Positions 32,828 through 40,836 are shown, counted from the stretch's first letter. The stretch: 45,928 nt of DNA from Corynebacterium sp. 13CS0277 (GCF_002994655.1 NZ_PPDL01000024.1:1-45928), one strand, 5' to 3'. Translations and numbers: made by a program. The notes: generated by a model from the letters alone, not told the origin.

Positions 32828-32849
32828 GGTTAGCTTCTGGCTAACCCTA
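32828..32849 (-). promoter_or_regulatory. hemA promoter region with an inverted repeat
   Basis: GGTTAGC and GCTAACC form a perfect 7-bp dyad with a 5-nt spacer (32828-32846). On the minus strand the extended -10 TGCTAGGGT (TAGGGT, 32849-32844) overlaps its edge, predicting a start near 32837, inside the dyad, and a leader of about 90 nt. A protein bound here would cover the start site. The -35 is not clear. Confidence 0.45.
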
Positions 32850-32932
32850 GCAAAGACCGGGTCCATCTTTGGTTGGATACGCGCGGTCACTTTAGATTCG
32901 TGTGATTCACCGTAGACGGGCGCCTGCGGGGC

Positions 32933-33172
32933 CTACAACAAAGCAGACACTAACCGCTCCTCGTCGACTTCCCAGGCCGCGATCTCCTCCCCATCGACGA
33001 GCACCACCGGCACCCGGTCACCAAAGTCGAAGCGGTAGTCCTCATCGTCGGCGATGTCGACGACCACCAGCCGCGCCCCGTGGGCGGCCACAATCGGGGC
33101 GATCTGCTCGTGCACCCGCACGCAACTGCCGCAGCCCTCGCGAACAATAAGTTCCACCTCATGTGTGCTCAT
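32933..33172 (-). CDS. glutaredoxin/thioredoxin-fold small protein
   Basis: A 79-residue protein opening VELIVREGCGSCVRVHEQI, with redox motif CGSC after the first strand. A VPVVLVDGEEIAAWEVDEERL segment carries the cis-Pro. This is the short glutaredoxin-like (DUF836) type found beside hemA in mycobacteria (Rv0508 in memory). A role in thiol-disulfide exchange, possibly with mycothiol, is inferred. The 188-nt spacer to hemA carries the hemA promoter region. Confidence 0.82.
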   Translation of the reverse strand: MSTHEVELIVREGCGSCVRVHEQIAPIVAAHGARLVVVDIADDEDYRFDFGDRVPVVLVDGEEIAAWEVDEERLVSALL

Positions 33173-33215
33173 GGGTCAGCCACCTTCTCTCCACGGCGTG
33201 TTTCCACCGGGGAGC

Positions 33216-33223
33216 TTATAACA
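33216..33223. promoter_or_regulatory. symmetrical -10 (TTATAA) between divergent genes
   Basis: CTTATAAC reads as TATAAC on the plus strand (33218-33223) and TATAAG on the minus strand (33221-33216), sharing TTATAA. Both fit the -10 consensus at 5 of 6. It lies in the 100-bp space between the glutaredoxin-like gene and the SerB-like gene and could start both; the -35 regions are weak. Confidence 0.5.
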
Positions 33224-33272
33224 TGGGTGCCAGCCCCGCTCCCCCTTTTTTGTGTAGAAGGTCCCCACCCCT

Positions 33273-34298
33273 GTGAACATCCCGCCCCGCACCCCCGAGG
33301 AGTTTCTCGCCCACTGGGCGGCGTCCCACGGCAACCTGCGCCGATTCTTGGAAGACGTCGTCCTGCCCCCGATTGATGCCTCCACGCAGCGCGCCGCCGG
33401 CGAGGCCGCGGCCGCCGCCGCCGTGGAGCAGGCGTTCGGTATCGGGCTGGAGGATTTCACCTCCGGCATCGAGTCGGTGGCGGGCGCCTACCAGGCGGCC
33501 GGCGGGCAGCAGCTCACCAAACCCGACCCGGCGATTCAGCAGGAGCCGGGGGCGGCTGCCTTCTTCGACGTCGACAACACCCTCGTGCAGGGCGCCTCGA
33601 TCGTCACCTTCGCCGTGGGGCTGTGGCGGCGGAAATACTTCCGCCTGCGCGACCTCGCACCGATCGCGTGGAAGCAGCTGAAGTTCCGGATCACCGGCTC
33701 CGAGAACGCCGACGACGTGGCCTCCGGGCGGGAGCAGGCCCTGGAGTTCATCCGGGGGCGCCGCGTCGACGAAATGGTCGCCCTGTGCGAGGAGATCGTC
33801 GACTCCCAAATGGTGGAGCGCATCTGGCCCGGCACGGCGGAGCTCGCCAACCAGCACATCGCCGCCGGGCAGCAGGTATGGCTCGTCACCGCCACCCCGG
33901 TGGAGCTCGCGCAGATCCTCGCCCGCCGCCTCGGATTCACCGGCGCCCTGGGCACCGTCAACGAGGTCCGCGACGGGGTGTTCACCGGCCGCCTCATCGG
34001 CGACATCCTCCACGGCCCCGGCAAGCAGCACGCCGTCGCCGCCCTGGCCGCCATCGAAGGCCTCGACTTGGAGCGCTGCACCGCCTACTCCGACTCCATC
34101 AACGACATGCCGATGCTCACCATGGTCGGCACCGCGGTCGCCATCAACCCCGACCGCCCCCTGCGGAAGGAAGCGCTCGCCCGCGGCTGGGAGATCCGCG
34201 ACTTCCGCAACGTCCGCAAAGCCGTGAGCAAGTTCGGCCTGCCCGCACTCATCGCCGCCGCGTTCTCCATGGGCGGCTGGCGCGTGCTGCGCCGCTAG
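33273..34298 (+). CDS. HAD-IB family phosphatase, SerB-like
   Basis: A 341-residue HAD hydrolase with motif [12 protein letters not shown], motif II region [11 protein letters not shown], the catalytic Lys in [10 protein letters not shown] and motif [13 protein letters not shown]. It corresponds to the SerB1-type proteins of mycobacteria (Rv0505c). The phosphoserine substrate is not proven, and the extra N-terminal ~85 residues and basic C-terminal tail differ from classical SerB. The GTG at 33273 has AGAAGG upstream. It is divergent from the glutaredoxin-like gene. Confidence 0.85.
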   Translation: MNIPPRTPEEFLAHWAASHGNLRRFLEDVVLPPIDASTQRAAGEAAAAAAVEQAFGIGLEDFTSGIESVAGAYQAAGGQQLTKPDPAIQQEPGAAAFFDVDNTLVQGASIVTFAVGLWRRKYFRLRDLAPIAWKQLKFRITGSENADDVASGREQALEFIRGRRVDEMVALCEEIVDSQMVERIWPGTAELANQHIAAGQQVWLVTATPVELAQILARRLGFTGALGTVNEVRDGVFTGRLIGDILHGPGKQHAVAALAAIEGLDLERCTAYSDSINDMPMLTMVGTAVAINPDRPLRKEALARGWEIRDFRNVRKAVSKFGLPALIAAAFSMGGWRVLRR

Positions 34299-34377
34299 CA
34301 GCGCGGCAGGGGCGCCTGCGCCGCGGTCCTAGCGGCGCACTCCACGGCAGGCACCCCGCACCGGAGAGAAAAAAGAA

Positions 34378-34415
34378 ACAAGCCACCCGAGGGAGAAACC
34401 CTGCGGGTGGCTTGT
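34378..34415 (-). terminator. terminator after the bS22 gene
   Basis: On the minus strand ACAAGCCACCCG and CGGGTGGCTTGT form a perfect 12-bp stem followed by TTCTTTTTT, a strong intrinsic terminator 13 nt after the stop codon. Confidence 0.93.
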
Positions 34416-34428
34416 GTCGTGATGAGGC

Positions 34429-34530
34429 TTACTTGCCAAGCTTCCGTCGCTGGACGCGGGTGCGGCGAAGCATCTTGCGGTGCTTCTTCTTGGACATGCG
34501 CTTGCGGCGCTTCTTAATCACGGAACCCAT
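34429..34530 (-). CDS. Small basic ribosomal protein bS22 (AURKAIP1/COX24-like)
   Basis: A 33-residue protein, starting [19 protein letters not shown] and ending RRKLGK; more than half of the residues are Lys or Arg. It matches the short actinobacterial peptide seen in mycobacterial small subunits near the 16S decoding region (Rv0500B type). It is easily missed by gene callers. The upstream sequence TGAGGTTTTCTC has a GAGG ribosome binding site, and a strong terminator follows. Confidence 0.93.
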   Translation of the reverse strand: MGSVIKKRRKRMSKKKHRKMLRRTRVQRRKLGK

Positions 34531-34690
34531 GAGAAAACCTCACTTGTCGACTGCAGTTACTTTAAGCGGGTGCGCCGGCGACACCACTGCGCACCCACCA
34601 CCACGCGGGAGGCGGGTACGGCACGGCGTGCACATCTCGGCCCGGGGCAAGCCCGGCAGCAGTGCTGGCGCAAATGCTCACAAAAGCTTA

Positions 34691-34706
34691 GCCCCACTGG
34701 TGGGGC
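34691..34706 (-). terminator. second hairpin downstream of the BldC-type gene
   Basis: GCCCCAC and GTGGGGC form a 7-bp stem with a 2-nt loop. On the minus strand it is followed by TAAGCTTTTG, so it could act as a back-up terminator to the large hairpin at 34726-34757. The rest of the 34531-34771 spacer is unremarkable and must hold the bS22 promoter, which I cannot place. Confidence 0.45.
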
Positions 34707-34725
34707 GTAAACAAAAAGTTGTGGC

Positions 34726-34757
34726 GCGCGCACCCGGAGACGTCTCCGGGTGCGCGC
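34726..34757 (-). terminator. large perfect inverted repeat, terminator of the BldC-type gene
   Basis: GCGCGCACCCGGAGA and TCTCCGGGTGCGCGC form a perfect 15-bp stem. On the minus strand it is followed by CACAACTTTTTG. It is 14 nt after the stop codon. Confidence 0.8.
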
Positions 34758-34771
34758 TGGTGGGGTGGCGT

Positions 34772-34963
34772 TTAACCGACCTGGTAGGACGAGGCCTGCA
34801 GGTAGTCGTTGACGGCCTTCTCGTGGACGCGGAAGGAGCGTCCGACGCGCACTGCCGGCAGGTCGCCACTGTGGACGAGCCGGTAGACGGTCATCTTGGA
34901 GACGCGCATCATTTCAGCGACCTCGGCGACTGTCAGGAAGGTGCCATTTTCTTCGTGTGCCAT
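34772..34963 (-). CDS. BldC/excisionase-type helix-turn-helix protein
   Basis: A 63-residue MerR-like DNA-binding protein with FLTVAEVAEMMRVSKMTVYRLVHSGDLPAVRVGRSFRV, the HTH_17/BldC-type core. Homologues at this place in mycobacteria (Rv0500A) and Streptomyces BldC bind DNA cooperatively at direct repeats. There is no phage gene nearby, so it is a core regulator rather than an excisionase. A possible -10 TAGGCT lies about 80 nt upstream. Confidence 0.88.
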   Translation of the reverse strand: MAHEENGTFLTVAEVAEMMRVSKMTVYRLVHSGDLPAVRVGRSFRVHEKAVNDYLQASSYQVG

Positions 34964-35137
34964 GTTATTTATCTAACCCTTCAGCATGATGCGCGCCGCA
35001 GGCTTCCCCTCCTGCGAAAACGTCACGCACGTGCTTGAAATAGCCTACCGTGAATCCTGGGACTCAAGCGACTCGGGGGGAAAGTTTTTCCTCACAGTGC
35101 TGGTGGTGCTGGCGTTTCCCCTGTTGCGGCGGGGGGA

Positions 35138-35959
35138 TTAGTGGGGGGTCTGGCAGCTCAGTTCGTTGCACCGGTCCGCGCAGGCGTGGGTGGCGCGGAA
35201 GACGGTGCCGCGCAGCGCCTCCTCCTCGAAGACCTGGAGGGCGGCGATGGTGGTGCCGGCGGGCGAGGTGACGTTCGCCTTGAGGGTGGCGGGCTCCTGG
35301 CCGGTCTCCTTGAGCATGGCGATGGCACCGGCGAAGGATTCTTCGACGAGGGTGCGGGAGGTCGCCCGGTCGAGGCCGAGGGCCACACCGGAGTCGATCA
35401 TGGCCTCCACGAAGAGGTACATGTACGCCGGGGAGCTGCCCGCCACGGCGGTGACGGCGTCGAGCTGCTTTTCCGGGACGGGCACCACGGTGCCAACCAT
35501 GCCCAGCAGCTTCGTGAGCTTGGCCTGCTGCTCGGCGTTGAGGTGGCGGCCCGGCGCGAGCGCGCACACGCCCTTGCGGATGAGCATCGGCGTGTTCGGC
35601 ATGACGCGCGCCAGCGGGGTGCCGGCACTCAAGGTCTCTTCCATGGCGCGCAGCGGGTAGCCGGCCGCGAGCGAGCACACAATGGTGTCGTTGTCGTTGG
35701 CGTCGACGGCATCCTGGATGCTCTCCAGCACCGTGGAGATGTCGTGGGGTTTGACGCAGAGGAACACGACGTCGACCTGCCAGACGGCTTCCGCGGCGTC
35801 GGTGAACGTCTTCACCCCGTAGCGGGAGGACAGCTCACGGCCGCGTTCGGGGCGGCGGTTGACGACTTTCAAGTCGTGGGGGTGAATGCCGCCCGCGATG
35901 AGGCCCGCGAGGAGCGCTTCGCCGATTTTTCCGCCGCCAATGATTGCGCATGTGGTCAT
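35138..35959 (-). CDS. proC: Pyrroline-5-carboxylate reductase
   Basis: The last enzyme of proline synthesis, NAD(P)H-dependent. The 273-residue protein has the N-terminal Rossmann motif CAIIGGGKIGEALLAGLIAGG and the C-terminal P5C signature region around VTSPAGTTIAALQVFEEEALRGTVFRATHA. It follows the Pro/Ala-rich membrane protein gene by 45 nt on the same strand. The ATG at 35959 is preceded by AGGGTG. Confidence 0.94.
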   Translation of the reverse strand: MTTCAIIGGGKIGEALLAGLIAGGIHPHDLKVVNRRPERGRELSSRYGVKTFTDAAEAVWQVDVVFLCVKPHDISTVLESIQDAVDANDNDTIVCSLAAGYPLRAMEETLSAGTPLARVMPNTPMLIRKGVCALAPGRHLNAEQQAKLTKLLGMVGTVVPVPEKQLDAVTAVAGSSPAYMYLFVEAMIDSGVALGLDRATSRTLVEESFAGAIAMLKETGQEPATLKANVTSPAGTTIAALQVFEEEALRGTVFRATHACADRCNELSCQTPH

Positions 35960-36004
35960 TTTTCACACCCTGCCAGATGGCGGTGAGGCGGCGCAACAGC
36001 GTCT

Positions 36005-36832
36005 TTAGAACCCGGTGATGAGTGCCGGGCCGAAGGTCATCGCCAGGCCGGCAATGCCGGCGAGGAACATGCTCAGCCCGTCGCGCTCGGTGCGCAGGGC
36101 GTGCACCACGCCCACCACACCGCAGGTCACGGCCAGGGCGAGGACGGCGACGATGATGCTGTTGAGCTGCAGCCACAGGGCCTCAAAGCCCTTGAACAAC
36201 CCGGCGCCGATGAGCAGGCCGACCACGACCATGCCCAGCACCGCCAGCACGCTGACCTTCGCGGGGGTCTCCTCCACCTCGTCGACGGTGATGGCCTCCA
36301 CGACGGGGGACTTCACAGCGGCGAATTCGCCGGTCGGCGCGGGCTTCGGCGCAGGCGCGGCGGCCACCGGGGCTGCCGCCGCGGCGGGGGTGGCGGGCTT
36401 CGGCTTGGTGGGGCGCGGCGTGACTTTTTTCACCGGGGCCGCGGCCTGCGGGCCGGGCTTCGGGGTGTCGGTCGTGAGCACGGCGCGCTGCGCGTCCGCG
36501 TCGACGACGCTGATGACGACGGTCTCCTCCGCGCTCGGGGGCGGGGTGACGGGAGCCTTCTTCACCGGCTGCGCGGGGGCCGCCGGCTGCGCCGGGACCT
36601 GCTGCTGCGGGTGTGCTGCGGGCGGGGCCTGCCGGGGCGCGGGCGGCGGGGTGACGACCTCGTGCTTGGAGGGCTTCGGCGCGGACTTCACGGCCGGGAT
36701 GGATCCGGTCAGCTCGGCGACGGAGACGCCGCCCTCGTCCAGGCTGCGGCGCCGCCGGGGCTTCGCCTCCTGCTGGCCTTCCCGCTCCGCGCGGGCGAGC
36801 AGTTCAGCGACGGTGAGTTTCTTCTCGCTCAT
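36005..36832 (-). CDS. Pro/Ala-rich membrane protein (Rv0497-like)
   Basis: A 275-residue protein in three parts. The first is an N-terminal basic region with KKLTVAELLARAER and RRRRSLDEGGVSVAELTGSIP (residues 5-46). A long Pro/Ala/Lys low-complexity segment follows (about 50-180), then three hydrophobic segments near the C-terminus. The repeated VAEL motif is typical of a group of mycobacterial/corynebacterial envelope proteins. Its ATG overlaps the ppx stop by one base (TGATG). Function unknown; the neighbours suggest stress or envelope physiology. Confidence 0.72.
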   Translation of the reverse strand: MSEKKLTVAELLARAEREGQQEAKPRRRRSLDEGGVSVAELTGSIPAVKSAPKPSKHEVVTPPPAPRQAPPAAHPQQQVPAQPAAPAQPVKKAPVTPPPSAEETVVISVVDADAQRAVLTTDTPKPGPQAAAPVKKVTPRPTKPKPATPAAAAAPVAAAPAPKPAPTGEFAAVKSPVVEAITVDEVEETPAKVSVLAVLGMVVVGLLIGAGLFKGFEALWLQLNSIIVAVLALAVTCGVVGVVHALRTERDGLSMFLAGIAGLAMTFGPALITGF

Positions 36833-37767
36833 CAGTGGTTGTCCAATCCCTTATCGATCCGTCGCAGAATAACACCTTCGCGCAACGCCCACGGGCAGAT
36901 CTGCAGCTGCTCGATCTTCAGGCTGCGCATCGCCGCCTCCGCGACCAGCGCGCCGGCGACGATCTGGTGGGAGCGGTCGGCGCTCACACCTTCCAATTCG
37001 GCGCGGTCCGCGGCCGTCATGCGGGAAATAAACGCAATGAGTTGCCGCAAACCATGGTGCGTGAGGGTGCGGGTCACCATCGGGCCCGCGGAGCTGGGCG
37101 CGGCACCCGTGAGCCGGGCGAGCGTCCGAAACGTCTTCGACGTGCCGACGGCCAGGTTTTCTTTCCCGCAGTTGCGCATGAGGCGGGCGGGTTCGGCGAG
37201 TTCGGCGTCAATGTAGTCGCGGAGAATGTTGATCTTCTTCCGCTCCGGCGGGTCCGTGTCGAACCACTGGTGGGTGAGCCGGCCGGCCCCTAGGTCGAGG
37301 CTGAACGCGGCATCGGGTTCTTCGTCGGTGCCGGTGGACATCTCCAGGGAGCCGCCGCCGATATCGAGGTTGGTGATCCGGCCGGCGGACCAGCCGTACC
37401 AGCGCCGTACCGCGAGGAACGTCAGCCGTGCTTCGTCCTTGCCGGAGAGGATCTCCAGCCGCACGCCCGTCTCCGCTTCCACGGTGTCGAGCACCGCATC
37501 CCCGTTGGTGGCGCTGCGGATCGCGGAAGTGGCAAAGGGCAGCATTTCGCTCGCACCCAGCTGGTCGGCGAGCTGCTTGGCTTCGCCGACTGCCTTGACG
37601 AGTTTGCGTACTCCCTTGTCGTCGATGTTGCCGTCGGCGTCGAGGTACTCGACGAGACGCATCGTGGTTTTCCAGTCTGACATCGGGGTGGGGTGGCCAC
37701 CGGTGCGGGCGTCGACCGCCACCAAATGCACCGTGTTGCTCCCTACGTCCAAAACACCTAATCGCAC
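36832..37767 (-). CDS. ppx: Exopolyphosphatase / pppGpp phosphohydrolase family (Ppx/GppA)
   Basis: A 311-residue single-module Ppx/GppA protein of the ASKHA superfamily, with phosphate motif [18 protein letters not shown] and the second motif [13 protein letters not shown]. It lacks the C-terminal HD-like domain of long enzymes, as in mycobacterial Ppx1, which degrades short polyphosphate. The GTG at 37767 coincides with the start predicted from TAACCT (37779-37774), so it is probably leaderless. Confidence 0.9.
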   Translation of the reverse strand: MRLGVLDVGSNTVHLVAVDARTGGHPTPMSDWKTTMRLVEYLDADGNIDDKGVRKLVKAVGEAKQLADQLGASEMLPFATSAIRSATNGDAVLDTVEAETGVRLEILSGKDEARLTFLAVRRWYGWSAGRITNLDIGGGSLEMSTGTDEEPDAAFSLDLGAGRLTHQWFDTDPPERKKINILRDYIDAELAEPARLMRNCGKENLAVGTSKTFRTLARLTGAAPSSAGPMVTRTLTHHGLRQLIAFISRMTAADRAELEGVSADRSHQIVAGALVAEAAMRSLKIEQLQICPWALREGVILRRIDKGLDNH

Positions 37768-37773
37768 GCCCCT

Positions 37774-37792
37774 AGGTTAGACGGAATAAGGT
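37774..37792. promoter_or_regulatory. back-to-back -10 elements of ppx and the divergent Cys-rich gene
   Basis: TAACCT on the minus strand (37779-37774) predicts a start at 37767, the first base of ppx. TAAGGT on the plus strand (37787-37792) predicts one at 37799, two nt before the GTG of the divergent gene. The intergenic space is 33 bp, so each -35 must lie in the other gene's coding sequence. Confidence 0.5.
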
Positions 37793-37800
37793 GTGTGGGT

Positions 37801-38718
37801 GTGAATCGCCCTGCCCCCTCGGAAGTGTTTCTCGGTTTCCCTGCCTCCTCCCCCGCCGCGGCCTCCATCCGCGCAGGGGCAGAGTTGGCCCCGGATTTTC
37901 CCCGCGAATTCTTCGAGTTCACCGACCCGACAGACCCGTTGCACCTGCTGAGGGTGGATTTGACGTGGGTGGAGTCCACCTACCGCTGCCGCTTCGGCAC
38001 ACCCGCCTGCCGGGGCATTGAGGCCAGCACCCCGCAGGTGGGGTGCTGTGTCCATGGGGCGTATCTCACGGACGACGAGGACCGGGAGCAGCTGCGCGAC
38101 GCGGTGCAACGCATGCCGGAGGACCTGTGGGAACTCGCCCCGCCCCGGCAGGAACTGGAGCACGCCTGGGCGGAGCCCGATGTGCTGGAGCCCTACCTGG
38201 TGTGGGACGAACTCGACGACGAGGACGGTAACCCGGAGCCCGCGCTGAAGACCGTCATCGTCGATGGGGCGTGCATCTTCGCCAACCGCCGCACCCCGGG
38301 CTGCGCGATCCACCAGTGGGCGCTGGCCGCGGGCGAGGATCTCACGGTCGTCAAGCCGGAGGTGTGCTGGCAGCTGCCGCTGCGCCGCCTGGAGGAGTGG
38401 ACCGACCGCGCCGACGGCAAGGAAGTTCTCGTCACCACGATCACCGAGTACGAGCGCCGCGGCTGGGGCGAAGGCGGGGAAGACTTCGACTGGTATTGCA
38501 CCACCTCCCCCGACTGCCATGCCGGCGAGGAGCCGTTGTATCGCACCTGCGCCGAGGAACTCACCGCGCTCATGGGCGCGGAGGCCTACGCGGTGCTGCG
38601 GGCGCACTGCGATGCCCGCCGGGCGGCGGCGGAGACACTCCGCGCCGCGGGTGGGGATCCGGCGGCGCTGCTCACCACCCACCCGGCCACCCTGGCCGCT
38701 CAGGCGTCGAAGCGGTAG
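37801..38718 (+). CDS. cysteine-rich conserved protein (Rv0495c-like)
   Basis: A 305-residue soluble protein with eleven cysteines in recurring settings: [52 protein letters not shown] and LYRTCAEEL. The pattern CC...C.FxN....GC.IH recalls YkgJ/DUF3109-type metal- or Fe-S-binding proteins. An orthologue lies opposite ppx in mycobacteria. Metal binding is inferred, not shown. The GTG at 37801 fits a leaderless start; a GTG at 37795 is in frame. Its last 19 nt overlap the end of convergent regX3. Confidence 0.75.
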   Translation: MNRPAPSEVFLGFPASSPAAASIRAGAELAPDFPREFFEFTDPTDPLHLLRVDLTWVESTYRCRFGTPACRGIEASTPQVGCCVHGAYLTDDEDREQLRDAVQRMPEDLWELAPPRQELEHAWAEPDVLEPYLVWDELDDEDGNPEPALKTVIVDGACIFANRRTPGCAIHQWALAAGEDLTVVKPEVCWQLPLRRLEEWTDRADGKEVLVTTITEYERRGWGEGGEDFDWYCTTSPDCHAGEEPLYRTCAEELTALMGAEAYAVLRAHCDARRAAAETLRAAGGDPAALLTTHPATLAAQASKR

Positions 38719-39395
38719 CCCACGCCCCGGACGGTGAGCAGGTGCCGCGGGGAGGACGGGTCCGCCTCAATCTTCGCCCGCAGCCTTTTCACATGCACAT
38801 CCAGGGTTTTGGTGTCGCCGACGTAGTCCGCGCCCCAAATATCGCGGATGAGATCCGCCCGGCTCACCACCACCCCAGTGTTGCGCAGCAGCAACTCGAG
38901 CAGCTCGTATTCTTTGCGCGGCAGCTGCAACGGCTCCCCGTCGACGGTGACGATGTGCGCCTGGGTATCCATCGCCACCCGCGGCCCACCGAGAATGTCC
39001 TGAGTTTTGTCGCTGCGCCGCAGCACCGCCCGGATGCGGGCGATGAGCTCCCCGGAGGAATACGGCTTCGTCACATAGTCGTCGGCCCCGATATCCAGGC
39101 CGTGGATCTTGTCCAGTTCCGTATCGCGGGCGGTGACCATGATGACGGGCACGTGGCTGGTGGCCCGGATGTGGGTGCACACATCAATGCCGCTCATGCC
39201 GGGCAGCATGAGGTCGAGCAGCACAATGTCGATGTCGTGGTTGGCGAATTCGACAAGGGCCTGCGGCCCATCGCTGGCAATGATCGTGTCGAAGCCTTCC
39301 CTCCCGAGCAGGAATGCGAGCGGCTCGGCGAGGGAGTCCTCGTCCTCAACGATGAGGATGCGGGTGGACTGGGCGGGCGTGGAAGAAGAGCTCAT
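38700..39395 (-). CDS. regX3: OmpR-family response regulator RegX3
   Basis: A 231-residue two-component regulator. The receiver domain has acidic pocket EDED, phospho-acceptor Asp in [11 protein letters not shown], Thr in VTARD and Lys in [11 protein letters not shown]. The C-terminal winged helix ends [33 protein letters not shown]. Close similarity in kind and location to mycobacterial RegX3, partner of SenX3 in phosphate-starvation responses, supports the name. The order senX3-spacer-regX3 is conserved, with a 219-nt spacer. Confidence 0.9.
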   Translation of the reverse strand: MSSSSTPAQSTRILIVEDEDSLAEPLAFLLGREGFDTIIASDGPQALVEFANHDIDIVLLDLMLPGMSGIDVCTHIRATSHVPVIMVTARDTELDKIHGLDIGADDYVTKPYSSGELIARIRAVLRRSDKTQDILGGPRVAMDTQAHIVTVDGEPLQLPRKEYELLELLLRNTGVVVSRADLIRDIWGADYVGDTKTLDVHVKRLRAKIEADPSSPRHLLTVRGVGYRFDA

Positions 39396-39614
39396 GGGTG
39401 CCTCACAGGGGAAGAGAAGAATCAGCAGAATCAGCAGTCACGCGGGAGAAAACGGGACACGAGGGACAACGGAAACGTGGCGGGATCACGCGGAGGAACA
39501 ACGCGAACGAATACAGGGACAAGCAGGGACGAGCAGGGACGACCAGCGGCACGCCACGGGCACGCGCGCTGCAGCACAGACCAGCCACGCAATCTCCAAC
39601 AGCCACAGCACCCC
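39396..39614. other. senX3-regX3 spacer with short repeats
   Basis: The spacer contains a 9-nt direct repeat AGAATCAGC x2 (39418-39435) and a 10-nt tandem repeat (39516-39545). On the sense (minus) strand it is rich in pyrimidines. An open frame at 39403-39606 (67 codons) has no domain and looks accidental. In mycobacteria the same spacer carries the 77-bp MIRU repeats; the sequence here is not a MIRU. Confidence 0.6.
39516..39545. repeat. 10-nt tandem repeat in the senX3-regX3 spacer
   Basis: Three units GGGACAAGCA, GGGACGAGCA and GGGACGACCA follow each other. The GGGAC half is invariant and the second half drifts. Confidence 0.88.
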
Positions 39615-40649
39615 CTATTCGTTTTGTGGCTCCCGCGGCAGGATCAGGGTGAACGTGGACCCCTCCCCCACCGCAGAGCTCACCGCCACCCGGCCGGCAT
39701 GGTTCGCGGCCACATGTTTGACGATCGCCAACCCCAGCCCCGTGCCCCCGGTGGAACGACTACGGGCCTTGTCGACGCGGAAGAAACGCTCAAACACGCG
39801 GGCGTGGTGCTTCGGGGCGATGCCGATGCCGTGGTCGACGACGTCGATGCGCACGCTCGGCACCCCTGCCAGGTCCGGGTCGGATGCGTGTTCCGTCGCC
39901 CGCACCGTCACGCTGCTGCCGCCCGGGGAGTAGTTCACCGCGTTGCTGATGAGGTTCGCGACAGCGGTGATAAGCAGCTGCCGGTCGCCCTGAAGCACCG
40001 GCCCCCCGGCGACGAGCCCCTGGCCCACGAGCCGAATGCCGGCAGTATCGGCGGCAATCTGGTTGCGGGCGATCGCCTCGGCGATGACGCCGGGCACGTG
40101 GACCTCCGCCAGCTGTGGGAGGGAGGCCGCACCCTGCAGCTTCGACAAGCTGATGAGCTCGGTGATCATGTTGCCCATGCGCAGGGCTTCGGTGTGGATT
40201 TTCTGCCCGAAGTAGGTCACCGAGTCGGTGTCCTCCGGGGCCTCCAGGAGCGCCTCGCTGAGCAGCGCCAGGGCCCCGACGGGGGTTTTGAGTTCGTGGG
40301 AGACGTTGGCGACGAAGTCGCGGCGGGCGGACTCCATCCGCTTCGCATCCGAGGCATCGGACAGGTACAGCACCACCTGCTCGTCGTCGGCCGCGAGCCG
40401 CTGGGCGCGGGCAGCAATGGCGAGTTTTTGGCCGCCGCGCCGCACCCGCACCGACCCGTGGGCGGGGTGGGTGTCCTCCAGGGCGCACTGGGCGAGCGCC
40501 TGCAGGTCGTCGGCGTAGCGGGGCACGAGCCCGCCGTCACGGACGAGGCCGAAGGCTTCGGCCTGCGGGTTGGCGAGCACCACGCCGCCCGCGGCGTCGA
40601 GGACGATGACGCCGAAGGGCGCGTGGTGGATGATGTCGGCGTTAATCAC
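39615..40649 (-). CDS. senX3: Sensor histidine kinase SenX3, without N-terminal membrane helices
   Basis: A 344-residue kinase: PAS-like domain (HHAPFGVIVLDAAGGVVLANPQ, residues 8-100), HisKA with FVANVSHELKTPVGAL, then HATPase_c with N-box NLISNAVNYSPGG, G1 DHGIGIAPK and G2 GTGLGLAIVKHV. Mycobacterial SenX3 has two N-terminal transmembrane helices; here the frame begins directly at the PAS domain and is closed by a TGA two codons before the GTG. A 64-codon frame just upstream, overlapping by 8 nt in another frame, encodes a hydrophobic stretch. Either the kinase is soluble or the anchor is encoded separately. Confidence 0.88.
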   Translation of the reverse strand: MINADIIHHAPFGVIVLDAAGGVVLANPQAEAFGLVRDGGLVPRYADDLQALAQCALEDTHPAHGSVRVRRGGQKLAIAARAQRLAADDEQVVLYLSDASDAKRMESARRDFVANVSHELKTPVGALALLSEALLEAPEDTDSVTYFGQKIHTEALRMGNMITELISLSKLQGAASLPQLAEVHVPGVIAEAIARNQIAADTAGIRLVGQGLVAGGPVLQGDRQLLITAVANLISNAVNYSPGGSSVTVRATEHASDPDLAGVPSVRIDVVDHGIGIAPKHHARVFERFFRVDKARSRSTGGTGLGLAIVKHVAANHAGRVAVSSAVGEGSTFTLILPREPQNE

Positions 40650-40836
40650 GGCTCACCTGCACAACCAAAACCACAACCAAAACACAGCACACAACACAAC
40701 AAGCCAAGGGCAGCACGACGAAGAGGAAGGAAGAGGGCAACGACTGCAGTCTCGCATCGGATCTGCGTCGCGTCTGCCTCAGACCGGCGCCTTGCGGGAC
40801 CACCCTGGTGGTCTTTCGTCCAGGGTATGCCAACAC
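40642..40836 (-). CDS. doubtful 64-codon ORF with a hydrophobic C-terminus upstream of senX3
   Basis: The frame starts with GTG inside the gpmA hairpin and has no ribosome binding site. Its first half is Arg-rich and the second half (SFLFVVLPLACCVVCCVLVV and on) looks like one membrane helix. The stop TAA overlaps the senX3 GTG as GTGATTAA. The hydrophobicity comes from a T/G-rich low-complexity DNA tract, so it may be accidental. It is listed because SenX3 lacks its usual anchor. Confidence 0.2.
   Translation of the reverse strand: MLAYPGRKTTRVVPQGAGLRQTRRRSDARLQSLPSSFLFVVLPLACCVVCCVLVVVLVVQVSRD
40661..40684. repeat. 12-nt tandem repeat upstream of senX3
   Basis: ACAACCAAAACC is followed by ACAACCAAAACA. 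It is part of a G-free stretch on the plus strand running to about 40730, just upstream of the senX3 start. Confidence 0.85.

Noticed and set aside
32828..32846. DtxR/IdeR box upstream of hemA
   Set aside because: The half-sites GGTTAG/CTAACC match, but they are 7 nt apart instead of the 1 nt of the 19-bp DtxR consensus, so a canonical box is not present; kept only as an unnamed dyad.
34772..34963. Phage excisionase
   Set aside because: The HTH_17 fold is shared with Xis proteins, but there is no integrase, attachment site or phage gene nearby and the locus is conserved core; BldC-type is the better call.
39403..39606. 67-codon ORF in the senX3-regX3 spacer
   Set aside because: No ribosome binding site, Cys/Pro/Ser/Arg low complexity arising from the pyrimidine-rich repeats; treated as spacer.
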